A stretch of 5,375 bases of DNA. It comes from an uncultured Clostridia bacterium. GTDB taxonomy: Bacteria; Bacillota; Clostridia; Christensenellales; UBA1242. The notes under the pieces are model-generated. The model saw only the letters and a list, made by a program, of their open reading frames with translations, ran no database searches and had not been told where the DNA came from. Where the stretch lies: positions 1 to 5,375 of the forward strand of contig CAKVGH010000015.1 of the NCBI GenBank assembly GCA_934747255.1, written 5' to 3'. The translations under genes and the position numbers were made by a program. This document shows positions 1-5,375 of the stretch, piece by piece. Position 1 is the first letter of the stretch. Every line of letters starts with the position of its first letter.

Positions 1-80
1 TCTTAAAAAACGATTTTTTTAACTCAAGTTTTAACATTGACATACAAATTGAGTGTAGTTGATTAAGCTGTTTTTTAATG

Positions 81-115
81 TTGACAAATCTAAAGTACAA
101 CTTTAGATTTGTCAA
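81..115. repeat. Perfect 35-bp palindrome (16-nt arms, 3-nt centre)
   Basis: The left arm TTGACAAATCTAAAGT (81-96) is the exact reverse complement of the right arm at 100-115, with ACA between them. Runs of T (71-76) and A (116-120) on either side could extend the stem past an unpaired AATG. On neither strand is the hairpin followed by a U tract, so it is not an ordinary intrinsic terminator. The arm begins with TTGACA, and TAGATT lies 17 nt beyond it, so it could contain a weak promoter in both directions. Thirteen nucleotides of the right arm recur at 3727-3739, just downstream of the second promoter. An operator or the end of a mobile element are the alternatives. Confidence 0.7.
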
Positions 116-163
116 AAAAAACTTTATCCTGCAGTTTAATTTATATTTTTGTTTATAATAATT

Positions 164-274
164 TAACGGGCTATAGGTCGATTATCGGCACTTTTAATAA
201 AATACAGGTGTATTTGCGTTGATTTAATTAAATCGGGCTTCTTTTACTTAAAAAACCCGCCTATAAGCCCGTTA
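164..274. repeat. Nested inverted repeats with competing arms
   Basis: TAACGGGCTATAGG at 164-177 pairs with CCTATAAGCCCGTTA at 260-274, leaving one bulged A. Inside this, CGGGCTT at 234-240 can instead pair with AAGCCCG at 265-271, and CGGG at 234-237 can pair with CCCG at 256-259, supported by a few further A-T pairs. A 14-bp palindrome sits at 221-234. The arms are mutually exclusive, which would suit a structured RNA or a switch. However, no promoter or terminator clearly belongs to it, and it could equally be a degenerate repeat element. Confidence 0.4.
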
Positions 275-422
275 TCGTGTAGTTTGTAAAAAGTCGTTGT
301 TACATGTTGATTAGACCTGCGGAAAAAATATGGTTTATATTTTGATTTGCGTATATTAGCATAAGTGTGTTTTATGTGGCGTTTATGAGCAAAAATACTT
401 AAAAAAACAAAATGCTATTTTG

Positions 423-437
423 TTGTACTGTGTACAA
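423..437. promoter_or_regulatory. 15-bp palindrome, possible operator upstream of the promoter
   Basis: TTGTAC and GTACAA flank a 3-nt centre (TGT), forming an exact inverted repeat. It lies about 55 bp before the -35 box at 492, a distance compatible with activator binding. No known regulator motif is claimed. Confidence 0.3.
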
Positions 438-491
438 GTATACTTTTTTAAACTAAAGAAATAATGTTAAAAAATATTTTTTAATTACATG

Positions 492-520
492 TTGACATAA
501 ACTCACCAATTATATATAAT
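492..520 (+). promoter_or_regulatory. Consensus sigma-70 promoter for the SWIM/DUF4116 gene
   Basis: The -35 box TTGACA (492-497) and the -10 box TATAAT (515-520) both match the vegetative consensus exactly and are separated by the ideal 17 bp. Transcription would start near 527, giving a leader of about 160 nt before the start codon at 686. A short inverted repeat (TACAC at 522-526, GTGTA at 537-541) spans the predicted start site and could be an operator. A perfect consensus promoter suggests strong or tightly repressed expression. Confidence 0.75.
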
Positions 521-589
521 ATACACAAAATTGTAGGTGTAATATAAGATTAGATGTTATACTTATTTTTTTGTTTCCATTTAAAATTC

Positions 590-636
590 TATACACTTAT
601 TTGCTGTGTATTTAACGGAAGATTTCAAGGTGTATA
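590..636 (+). promoter_or_regulatory. Leader segment with two alternative hairpins
   Basis: ATACAC at 591-596 can pair with GTGTAT at 606-611 (9-nt loop). Alternatively, TATACAC at 590-596 can pair with GTGTATA at 630-636. The two pairings exclude each other and lie between the predicted transcript start and the ribosome binding site at 672-676. The stems are short and A/T-rich, so a regulatory role is only a possibility. Confidence 0.2.
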
Positions 637-685
637 TGAGTGTAAGATGGAGCATTAGTTTATTTTTTAACAGGAGAATAATTTT

Positions 686-3529
686 ATGGGATTTTTGGAT
701 TTTGCTTGGGGTAATTCAATTTGTAGAGGATATGACTACTTTTTAAAAGATAAAGTATTTTCTAAAACAAAGATATCTGATACTGAATTTATTGGAAAAG
801 TTAGTGGTAGTATCGATACTCCTTATGATGTTTACATTAACCTTGAGAGTCCAAAGGAATCGCATTGTAATTGTCCGATCGCAAGTACCAACCATATCAT
901 TTGCAAACACCAGGTTGCACTTTATTTTTCATTTTTTCCAAAAGAGGCAGAAACTAATCCTTTTATCTTAGTGAATAAAAAACGTTATAATGAATTGCCG
1001 TTTGAGATACTTGATAATTATGATGTAATGATTAAACTTATTGCGATGAAAAGTATTGCGTTAGAGTATGCCTCAGAAAATTTGAAAAAAAATAAAGATT
1101 TTGTTATTGAAGCGGTAAAATGTAATTGCTTTGCGATTAGATATGTGCCAGAATGTTTTAAATTTGATTTTGACGTTAATTATGCGGCTGCGTTACGTAA
1201 TAGTCAAGTTCTAGCTTATATTCCAAAAGAATTGTTGGAAAATAAAGAGTTTATGATAGAACTTGTAAAGCATAATGGTTTTGTAATTAAGCGTGCGCCA
1301 AAGGAACTATTATATGATGAAGATTTTCTTTTAACGGCAATTAGTCGTCATCCGGGGGCAACTGAGTATATTCCGGACGAATTGAAGGCTAATAAAGATT
1401 TTATGTATAAGGCTTTAAAAATCAGCAGTGATACATTAAAATATGCTTCAAGTGATATAAAGATAGATAAGAAATTGGCTCTTGCCGCCGTGCAAAAAAA
1501 TGGGTTAGCGCTTAAAAATGTTGCTGATGAATTAAAATCCGATAAGAAAATTGCTTTTGCCGCCGTGCAACAAAATGGGTTAGCACTTAAATATGTCGCC
1601 GATGAATTAAAATCCGATAAGAAAATTGCTTTTGCTGCGGTGAAACAAAATGGATTAGCTTTAGAATATGTTGCTGACGAATTAAAAGCTGATTCTAAGA
1701 TTGCATTAGAAGCTATTGAGCGTTGGTTTAACGCTATAGAATATATTTCAAATGATTTAAAAAACGATAAATTATTTATGTTAAATTTAATAAAAGATGA
1801 TGGTGATGCTTTTAGATATGCTTCGGAGGCTTTAAAAGCAGATCCAAATTTTATTCTTGAGGCAGTAAGCTATTGTACAGATGCGCTAGCTTATGCACCT
1901 AATTTTGTTACTTCCAATAGTGAGTTTATGCTCAAAGCGATAGCGAGGGATGATAAAGCTTATTGCTTTTGTGCACCTGAATTAAAAAATAATAGAGATT
2001 TTATAAAAAAAGCGGCTAGAATAAATGGTTGCATTATTGAGTATCTTAATGAGCCTTTCCGTTCTGATCGAGATATTGTGATTGAAGCGGTGAAGAATAA
2101 AGGACGAGCTTTGGAATTTGTGGATAAAGAATTAGCTATGGATATAGATGTTATTTTAGATGCCGTAAAGCAGGACTATCTTGCTCTTAAATTCGTCGAT
2201 AAAGAAACAATAAATTATCGGAAAATTGTTTTGACTGCGGTCAAACATGATGGTTGGGCTCTTGAATTTGCTGATAAAAAATCAAAGGAGGATCGTGAGA
2301 TTGTATTAGAAGCGGTAAAACAAGATGGCAGTGCTTTGGAATATGCGGATAAAAAAATGAAATCGGATCGCGAAATAGTTTTAGAGGCTGTCAAGCAAAA
2401 TGGTTGTGCGTTAGAATTTGCTGATCAAAAACTAACGGAAGATCGTGAAATTGTTTTGACTGCAGTCAGTCAGGATGGCGATGCGTATGAGTATATGTCA
2501 AATAAATTTTTAAACGATCAGGAAATATTGTTAACCATTTTAAATGATACGATAGAAATTCTAGATTATGTTAGTGATGATGTTTTAAAAAATAAAGATA
2601 TTATGTTAAAAGCAATGGAATGTGATGAAAAGGCATTCAAATTGGTTGATAAAGAGCTAAAAAAAGATAGAACATTTGTCTTAGAGGCTGTAAATAGAAA
2701 CGGTCAAGTGTTATCGTTTTTGAATACAAAATATAAGGCTGATAAAGATATTGTGTTAACTGCAGTTAAAAATGATGGGCTGGCATTAAAATTTGTGGCT
2801 GATTCATTAAAAAAAGATAGAGAAATTGTATTAGAGGCGGTCAAATGCAATGGCTTAGCGTTAGAATTTGCCGCTGAGCAACTAAAAAATGACAGGGAAA
2901 TTGTGTTAACTGCCGTTGCTAATGATGGTTCGTCTTTAGAGTTTGCATCAGATTTGTTAAAAAATGATAGAGAAATTGTTTTAGCGTCGCTAAATGCTTT
3001 TAGTGAACGATTAGAATTAATGGATGATACATCTATAGAAGATTCAGAAGGTATAGAAGATTTTGACTGTGATAATATAGAAGATTTAGAAAACGCCTTA
3101 AATAAGTTAGAAAGGATGAAAACGGTATTAGAATTTGTAGTTTGCGCATTTAAAGATGATAGGGAAATTGTATTAGCTGCAACCAAATGTGACGGATCAG
3201 TATTAGAGTTTGCTGCGAATTCATTGAAAAATGATAGAGAGTTCGTATTGGAAGCGGTTAAAAACGATGGCTTGGCTTTGGAATTTGTTGCCGATTCATT
3301 TAAAAGTGATAGAGAAATTGTTTTGGAAGCTGTAAAAAACGACGGCTTAGCTTTAGAATTTGCGGAGAACGAGTTAAAAAACGATAAAGAAATAGTATTA
3401 GAAGCAGTTAAAAATGATGGGATAGCATTAGAGTTTGCCTCTGATTCATTAAAAGCCGATAAGAAAATTGTATCGGAAGCAGTTGAAAACAATGCGGAAG
3501 CGTTAGTATTTGCTTTATGTTCAATTTAA
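686..3529 (+). CDS. SWIM zinc-finger protein with a long DUF4116 repeat array
   Basis: This 947-residue protein has no signal peptide or membrane segment, so it is probably cytoplasmic. The start is supported by AGGAG at 672-676, nine bases before ATG. Residues 1-90 resemble the N-terminus of bacterial SWIM proteins: an RGYDYF stretch at 14-19, then the zinc-binding pattern C61-x-C63-x9-C73-x-H75. From about residue 111 to the end it is built of 25-residue units of the DUF4116 kind. A typical unit reads DREIVLEAVKNDG followed by a second half LALEFVADSLKN, which looks like two short helices per unit. There are 27 units in unbroken register (starting at 111, 136 and so on to 761), an acidic insertion near 786-799, one degenerate unit at 800 and five more from 825 on. 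SWIM motifs are known to bind DNA or protein; DUF4116 has no known function. I infer an alpha-solenoid binding scaffold. Family assignment is firm, function is not. Confidence 0.88.
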   Translation: MGFLDFAWGNSICRGYDYFLKDKVFSKTKISDTEFIGKVSGSIDTPYDVYINLESPKESHCNCPIASTNHIICKHQVALYFSFFPKEAETNPFILVNKKRYNELPFEILDNYDVMIKLIAMKSIALEYASENLKKNKDFVIEAVKCNCFAIRYVPECFKFDFDVNYAAALRNSQVLAYIPKELLENKEFMIELVKHNGFVIKRAPKELLYDEDFLLTAISRHPGATEYIPDELKANKDFMYKALKISSDTLKYASSDIKIDKKLALAAVQKNGLALKNVADELKSDKKIAFAAVQQNGLALKYVADELKSDKKIAFAAVKQNGLALEYVADELKADSKIALEAIERWFNAIEYISNDLKNDKLFMLNLIKDDGDAFRYASEALKADPNFILEAVSYCTDALAYAPNFVTSNSEFMLKAIARDDKAYCFCAPELKNNRDFIKKAARINGCIIEYLNEPFRSDRDIVIEAVKNKGRALEFVDKELAMDIDVILDAVKQDYLALKFVDKETINYRKIVLTAVKHDGWALEFADKKSKEDREIVLEAVKQDGSALEYADKKMKSDREIVLEAVKQNGCALEFADQKLTEDREIVLTAVSQDGDAYEYMSNKFLNDQEILLTILNDTIEILDYVSDDVLKNKDIMLKAMECDEKAFKLVDKELKKDRTFVLEAVNRNGQVLSFLNTKYKADKDIVLTAVKNDGLALKFVADSLKKDREIVLEAVKCNGLALEFAAEQLKNDREIVLTAVANDGSSLEFASDLLKNDREIVLASLNAFSERLELMDDTSIEDSEGIEDFDCDNIEDLENALNKLERMKTVLEFVVCAFKDDREIVLAATKCDGSVLEFAANSLKNDREFVLEAVKNDGLALEFVADSFKSDREIVLEAVKNDGLALEFAENELKNDKEIVLEAVKNDGIALEFASDSLKADKKIVSEAVENNAEALVFALCSI
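866..910 (+). other. SWIM-type zinc-binding motif (residues 61-75)
   Basis: The segment CNCPIASTNHIICKH fits the SWIM pattern C-x-C-x(n)-C-x-H with n = 9, and all four metal ligands are present (C61, C63, C73, H75). It is followed by a hydrophobic QVALYFSFF helix, as is usual after a SWIM motif. The preceding stretch, in which a polar strand region around residues 36-54 leads into the first cysteine, also matches the usual layout. Confidence 0.8.
1466..1690 (+). repeat. Recently duplicated 75-bp units within the array
   Basis: Three successive units (residues 261, 286 and 311) are unusually alike in DNA. By hand count the first two agree at 68 of 75 bases and the second and third at 62 of 75. 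A 35-nt stretch at 1526-1560 recurs exactly at 1601-1635. Four of the seven differences between the first two units change the amino acid. This points to recent tandem duplication, unlike the C-terminal units, which differ mostly at silent sites. Confidence 0.75.
3034..3086 (+). repeat. Three in-frame 11-nt direct repeats in an acidic insertion
   Basis: TATAGAAGATT occurs at 3034-3044, 3052-3062 and 3076-3086, spaced by 18 and 24 nt, so each copy is read in the same frame as Ile-Glu-Asp. The region encodes a strongly acidic segment (11 of the 21 residues 780-800 are Asp or Glu). Relative to the 25-residue register it adds 14 residues, approximately 786-799. It probably forms a flexible or charged loop within the solenoid. 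Confidence 0.6.
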
Positions 3530-3633
3530 AATTTGAACTTTCGCTGTGTTATAAAATACATATTATAAAATGGTTAATTGGTTGTTGAATACAGTGTAAA
3601 TAGATGTCGAAAACTGACGTAAAAATATTATTT

Positions 3634-3655
3634 TGCGGATAAATACCGTATTTTT
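3634..3655 (+). terminator. Weak intrinsic terminator candidate
   Basis: TGCGG (3634-3638) pairs with CCGTA (3646-3650) across a 7-nt loop, with one G-T pair, and is followed directly by five T. It lies about 105 bases after the stop of the repeat protein and before the next promoter. The stem is only five pairs, so termination would be inefficient. No better hairpin with a T tract is visible in the 233-bp gap. Confidence 0.3.
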
Positions 3656-3688
3656 CTGCTATAAGTGCAGCAAATTGCAATAAACAAC

Positions 3689-3717
3689 TTGACAATTCCG
3701 ATAATATCGACTAAAAT
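3689..3717 (+). promoter_or_regulatory. Sigma-70 promoter for the AAA ATPase gene
   Basis: The -35 box TTGACA (3689-3694) is exact, the spacer is 17 bp, and TAAAAT (3712-3717) differs from the -10 consensus at one position. The start site would be near 3724, giving a leader of about 40 nt. The spacer contains an exact 11-bp inverted repeat, CGATAATATCG (3699-3709), a plausible repressor site. Right after the predicted start, CTTTAGATTTGTC (3727-3739) repeats part of the palindrome at 81-115. Confidence 0.65.
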
Positions 3718-3762
3718 AAAATTGTGCTTTAGATTTGTCGACATTGCGATTCGGAGGTTAAA

Positions 3763-5019
3763 ATGTTTATAAAAAGAAGTATAGAGGAAGTTATAAAAAA
3801 GCGGGCGAAAAACAGTAAATGCCTGTTGCTTACAGGCCCCAGGCAGGTGGGTAAGTCAACGCTTTATAAAGAAATGTATCCGAATGTAAAGTATTATACG
3901 TTTGACGATAAATTGCTTTTGTCGATCGCCGAAATCGAGCCTAAATTGTTTTTAAAGAATATCTCGATTCCTGCTATCTTAGATGAGGTACAATATGCTG
4001 CAAGTCTTTTTCCGTATATAAAAATGGAGTGTGATAAAGATAGCGTTTACGAAAAATTTTATCTTACGGGTTCTCAGCAGTTAAACTTAATGAAAAATGT
4101 AAAGGAGTCCTTGGCGGGTAGGGTTAGCATACTCGAGTTGCAGGGGCTGTCTTTAAGGGAAATTAACGGAATAGATTTTAACAAGCATTTTGTTCCGACC
4201 GACGAATATATTTTGTCGCGTGAAAAAAGTTTAAAGCCCTACGAAAATTTATGGAAAACAATACATCGCGGAGCATACCCCGAACTTTATGTTACCGAAC
4301 GTGAATGGGTTGATTTCTATTCTTCTTATGTGAAAACATACCTCGAAAGAGATATTCGCGGAGAAATCGAGATAAAGGACGAAATCGCATTCACTCGTTT
4401 TTTAACGGCTTGTGCGGCAAGAACAGGGCAGTTATTGAACTATGCAAACATTGCAGAAGAGGTCGGCGTGTCTCAGGTAACCATTAAAAATTGGATATCG
4501 GTTTTAAGTCGAACAGGGTTGATTTATCTTTTGCAACCATATTATTCAAACCATTTAACGCGTGCTATCAAAACACCGAAATTATATTTTCGCGATACGG
4601 GGCTTGCTTGCTATTTGTCAAGGTGGAACAGTTATGAATCACTCGAATATAGTGCGGTTGCGGGAAATATGTTTGAAACGTTTGTTGTTTCAGAAATAAT
4701 AAAATCATTCACCAACGAGGGCTTGGAGTATGATTTTAATTTGTTTTATTACAGGGGCAAAGATAAAATAAAGAATTCCGATACGGATAAAACTATTGAA
4801 AAAGAGGTAGAAATAGATTTGATTGTGGAAGAAAACGGCACGTTATATCCGATTGAAATCAAAAAAAGCGCAAATCCTACCGCGTCAATGGCGAGTGCTT
4901 TCGGCGTGCTGGATAAAGTCGCCGATAAAAAGCGCGGAACGGGCGTTATACTTTGCCAATACGATCAAAAATTATATCTGAAAGAAGATCTTGTCGTATT
5001 GCCGATAGAGTTTATCTGA
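3763..5019 (+). CDS. AAA_14/DUF4143 family ATP-binding protein
   Basis: This 418-residue protein has the usual length and layout of this common bacterial and archaeal ATPase family. GGAGGT at 3753-3758 fixes the start. The ATPase part (about residues 17-135) shows a Walker A motif GPRQVGKST (25-33), a Walker B strand ending in Asp74-Glu75 (ILDEVQ), a sensor-1-like LTGSQ (101-105) and a conserved LAGR (117-120). A winged-helix-like segment at about 224-257 (NIAEEVGVSQVTIKNW) follows. The DUF4143 tail has the FE pair at 304-305 and Glu350, Asp352, Glu365 and Lys367, a spacing reminiscent of PD-(D/E)xK nuclease folds. The family is widespread and mostly uncharacterised; roles in DNA handling, toxin-antitoxin-like behaviour or mobile elements have been suggested, none certain. 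It has its own promoter and terminator, so it is probably monocistronic. Confidence 0.93.
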   Translation: MFIKRSIEEVIKKRAKNSKCLLLTGPRQVGKSTLYKEMYPNVKYYTFDDKLLLSIAEIEPKLFLKNISIPAILDEVQYAASLFPYIKMECDKDSVYEKFYLTGSQQLNLMKNVKESLAGRVSILELQGLSLREINGIDFNKHFVPTDEYILSREKSLKPYENLWKTIHRGAYPELYVTEREWVDFYSSYVKTYLERDIRGEIEIKDEIAFTRFLTACAARTGQLLNYANIAEEVGVSQVTIKNWISVLSRTGLIYLLQPYYSNHLTRAIKTPKLYFRDTGLACYLSRWNSYESLEYSAVAGNMFETFVVSEIIKSFTNEGLEYDFNLFYYRGKDKIKNSDTDKTIEKEVEIDLIVEENGTLYPIEIKKSANPTASMASAFGVLDKVADKKRGTGVILCQYDQKLYLKEDLVVLPIEFI

Positions 5020-5044
5020 TTTTTTACAAAAAATAAATAGGCAG

Positions 5045-5083
5045 TGGGCTAAAGCAAAGTTTTTTGTTGCGGCTCATTTTTTT
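5045..5083 (+). terminator. Intrinsic terminator of the ATPase gene
   Basis: TGGGCT (5045-5050) pairs with GGCTCA (5071-5076), using two G-T pairs. After a 3-nt bulge, GCAA (5054-5057) pairs with TTGC (5067-5070) around a 9-nt loop. Seven T follow (5077-5083). It sits 25 bases after the stop codon, where a terminator would be expected. The bulge and G-T pairs weaken the stem, but the position and T tract make it convincing. Confidence 0.6.
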
Positions 5084-5320
5084 AATTTCACGTTTAAATT
5101 TATTTTGCCAAATAATAACTTTGAATCTCGTCGTTTTTTATTGTGCAGTCAAGCAGCGAATGATGCAAGCGGCGGGCATGTGGCGATACGCGAACCGACA
5201 AAACTTAAACTTAACCTGCATTTTACCGCAGATTTACCCGTTCGTTACCGCTATAGGTTTATCATAAAGGCATAAAATCAAGAGGAACGGTGCATTATCT
5301 CGTGCGCCGTGTATATAAAA
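5084..5320. other. Intergenic stretch with a GC-rich island and a startless open frame
   Basis: No gene is well supported here. Bases 5151-5200 are 60% GC (30 of 50 by count), far above their surroundings. A plus-strand frame stays open from 5009 to the TAA at 5273-5275. Its last part reads plausibly as protein (AIREPTKLKLNLHFTADL and onward), but the frame has no ATG or GTG, and its only sensible start, TTG at 5105, lacks a ribosome binding site. Another frame opening at TTG 5064 lies inside the terminator hairpin and is probably chance. A hairpin with ACGGTGC (5287-5293) and GCGCCGT (5304-5310) follows. The island could be a gene remnant, an undetected small gene or a dispersed intergenic repeat. 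Confidence 0.4.
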
Positions 5321-5375
5321 ATGCTTATAGATTGTTTTGCAACCGATAAATTTGCGGTAAAAGAATTAGCCGAAA
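5321..5375 (+). CDS. Possible 5' end of an unrecognised gene, cut by the window edge
   Basis: From ATG at 5321 the frame reads MLIDCFATDKFAVKELAE and runs open to the edge of the window, with codons like those of the ATPase gene. No ribosome binding site lies directly before this ATG. The frame is open back to 5276, and an AAGAGGA at 5280-5286 would suit a start near 5294, where the codon is ATT, a rare initiator. The minus strand is also open across 5282-5374, so a gene ending leftwards is an alternative. Eighteen residues are too few to name a family. Confidence 0.3.
   Translation, partial: MLIDCFATDKFAVKELAE

Larger units (their letters stand above)
1..491. other. Long gene-free upstream region with several inverted repeats
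   Basis: No reading frame of useful length with a ribosome binding site is visible on either strand in these bases, which are very AT-rich with frequent stops. What the stretch does hold is secondary-structure potential. There is an A/T-only hairpin at 3-22, a perfect 35-bp palindrome at 81-115, nested inverted repeats at 164-274, a 14-bp palindrome (GATTTAATTAAATC) at 221-234 and a 15-bp palindrome at 423-437. TTGACA occurs at 37-42 and 81-86 without a good -10 partner. An 11-nt direct repeat, TTACATGTTGA, occurs at 300-310 and again at 485-495, where it overlaps the -35 box of the downstream promoter. The region may be regulatory, or the remains of a small mobile or intergenic element. Confidence 0.6.
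1016..3526 (+). repeat. Array of about 33 DUF4116-type repeats, 75-bp period
   Basis: The repeat is 25 residues (75 bp). An Asp or Asn opens most units: residues 111, 136, 161 and every 25 thereafter to 761, then 800, 825, 850, 875, 900 and 925. Conserved features are hydrophobics at unit positions 4, 5, 6 and 9, Ala at 8 and 15, Leu at 16, an aromatic (F or Y) at 18, and a Lys near 24. The middle units (about 336-436 and 611-661) are the most divergent. Those at 536-586, 686-736 and 825-925 are the closest to consensus. The last unit ends at the stop codon after 23 residues, so the array runs to the very C-terminus with no capping domain. Confidence 0.85.

Noticed and set aside
37..65. Promoter with TTGACA at 37-42
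   Set aside because: At 16-18 bp spacing the -10 positions read TTGATT, TGATTA or GATTAA, which are poor matches, and no gene follows closely.
81..120. The 35-bp palindrome as an intrinsic terminator
   Set aside because: The hairpin is followed by A residues on the plus strand and by CATTAAAAAAC on the minus strand, so neither strand gives a U tract after the stem.
2704..3492. Long minus-strand open frame of 262 codons opposite the repeat array
   Set aside because: It is the antisense shadow of the 75-bp repeats: its low-complexity Ser/Asn/Ala-rich translation repeats with the same period. It has no supporting ribosome binding site, while the plus strand has a clear gene.
1016..3526. Regular repeats as a CRISPR array
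   Set aside because: The 75-bp period is coding, continuous and in frame, with no constant repeat separated by unique spacers; it is a protein repeat.
5064..5267. Plus-strand frame of 67 codons from TTG 5064
   Set aside because: It starts with TTG inside the terminator hairpin, has no convincing ribosome binding site, and its product resembles no family I recognise.
5290..5349. Short frame from GTG 5290 after AGAGGA
   Set aside because: It ends after 19 codons at TAA 5347-5349, the ribosome binding site is too close to the GTG, and the overlapping frame that stays open to the window edge looks more protein-like.

Overview
This is an AT-rich bacterial window with strong Shine-Dalgarno sites, near-consensus TTGACA/TATAAT promoters with 17-bp spacers, and the standard code (TAA and TGA both act as stops). 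Gene density, codon use and the two protein families fit an AT-rich Bacillota/Clostridia-like bacterium, possibly host-associated. The sequence alone cannot fix the taxon; a spirochaete or another AT-rich lineage remains possible.

Layout. Positions 1-491 hold no gene I can support, but they are rich in inverted repeats: a perfect 35-bp palindrome at 81-115, a nested set of competing arms at 164-274, and a 15-bp palindrome at 423-437. A textbook sigma-70 promoter (492-520) then leads through a leader of about 160 nt to the main gene at 686-3529. This gene encodes a 947-residue protein with an N-terminal SWIM-type zinc-binding motif (C61-x-C63-x9-C73-x-H75). The rest of it, from about residue 111, is an array of about 33 repeats of 25 residues of the DUF4116 type, broken once by a short acidic insertion. 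A 233-bp gap carries a weak terminator candidate and a second good promoter (3689-3717). That promoter drives a 418-residue AAA_14/DUF4143 ATPase (3763-5019), which is followed by a convincing intrinsic terminator (5045-5083). The last 290 bases contain a short GC-rich island and, at the right edge, the possible start of another gene.

How the genes relate. The two proteins are encoded on the same strand but each has its own promoter, so they are neighbours rather than a proven operon. One link is a 13-nt sequence shared between the 35-bp palindrome far upstream and the transcription start region of the ATPase gene, which may be a common regulatory site. The most unusual item is the architecture of the large protein: a SWIM motif joined to a very regular DUF4116 array, with 27 consecutive units in an unbroken 25-residue register. 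The function of DUF4116 is unknown; a scaffold-like alpha-solenoid is my inference.
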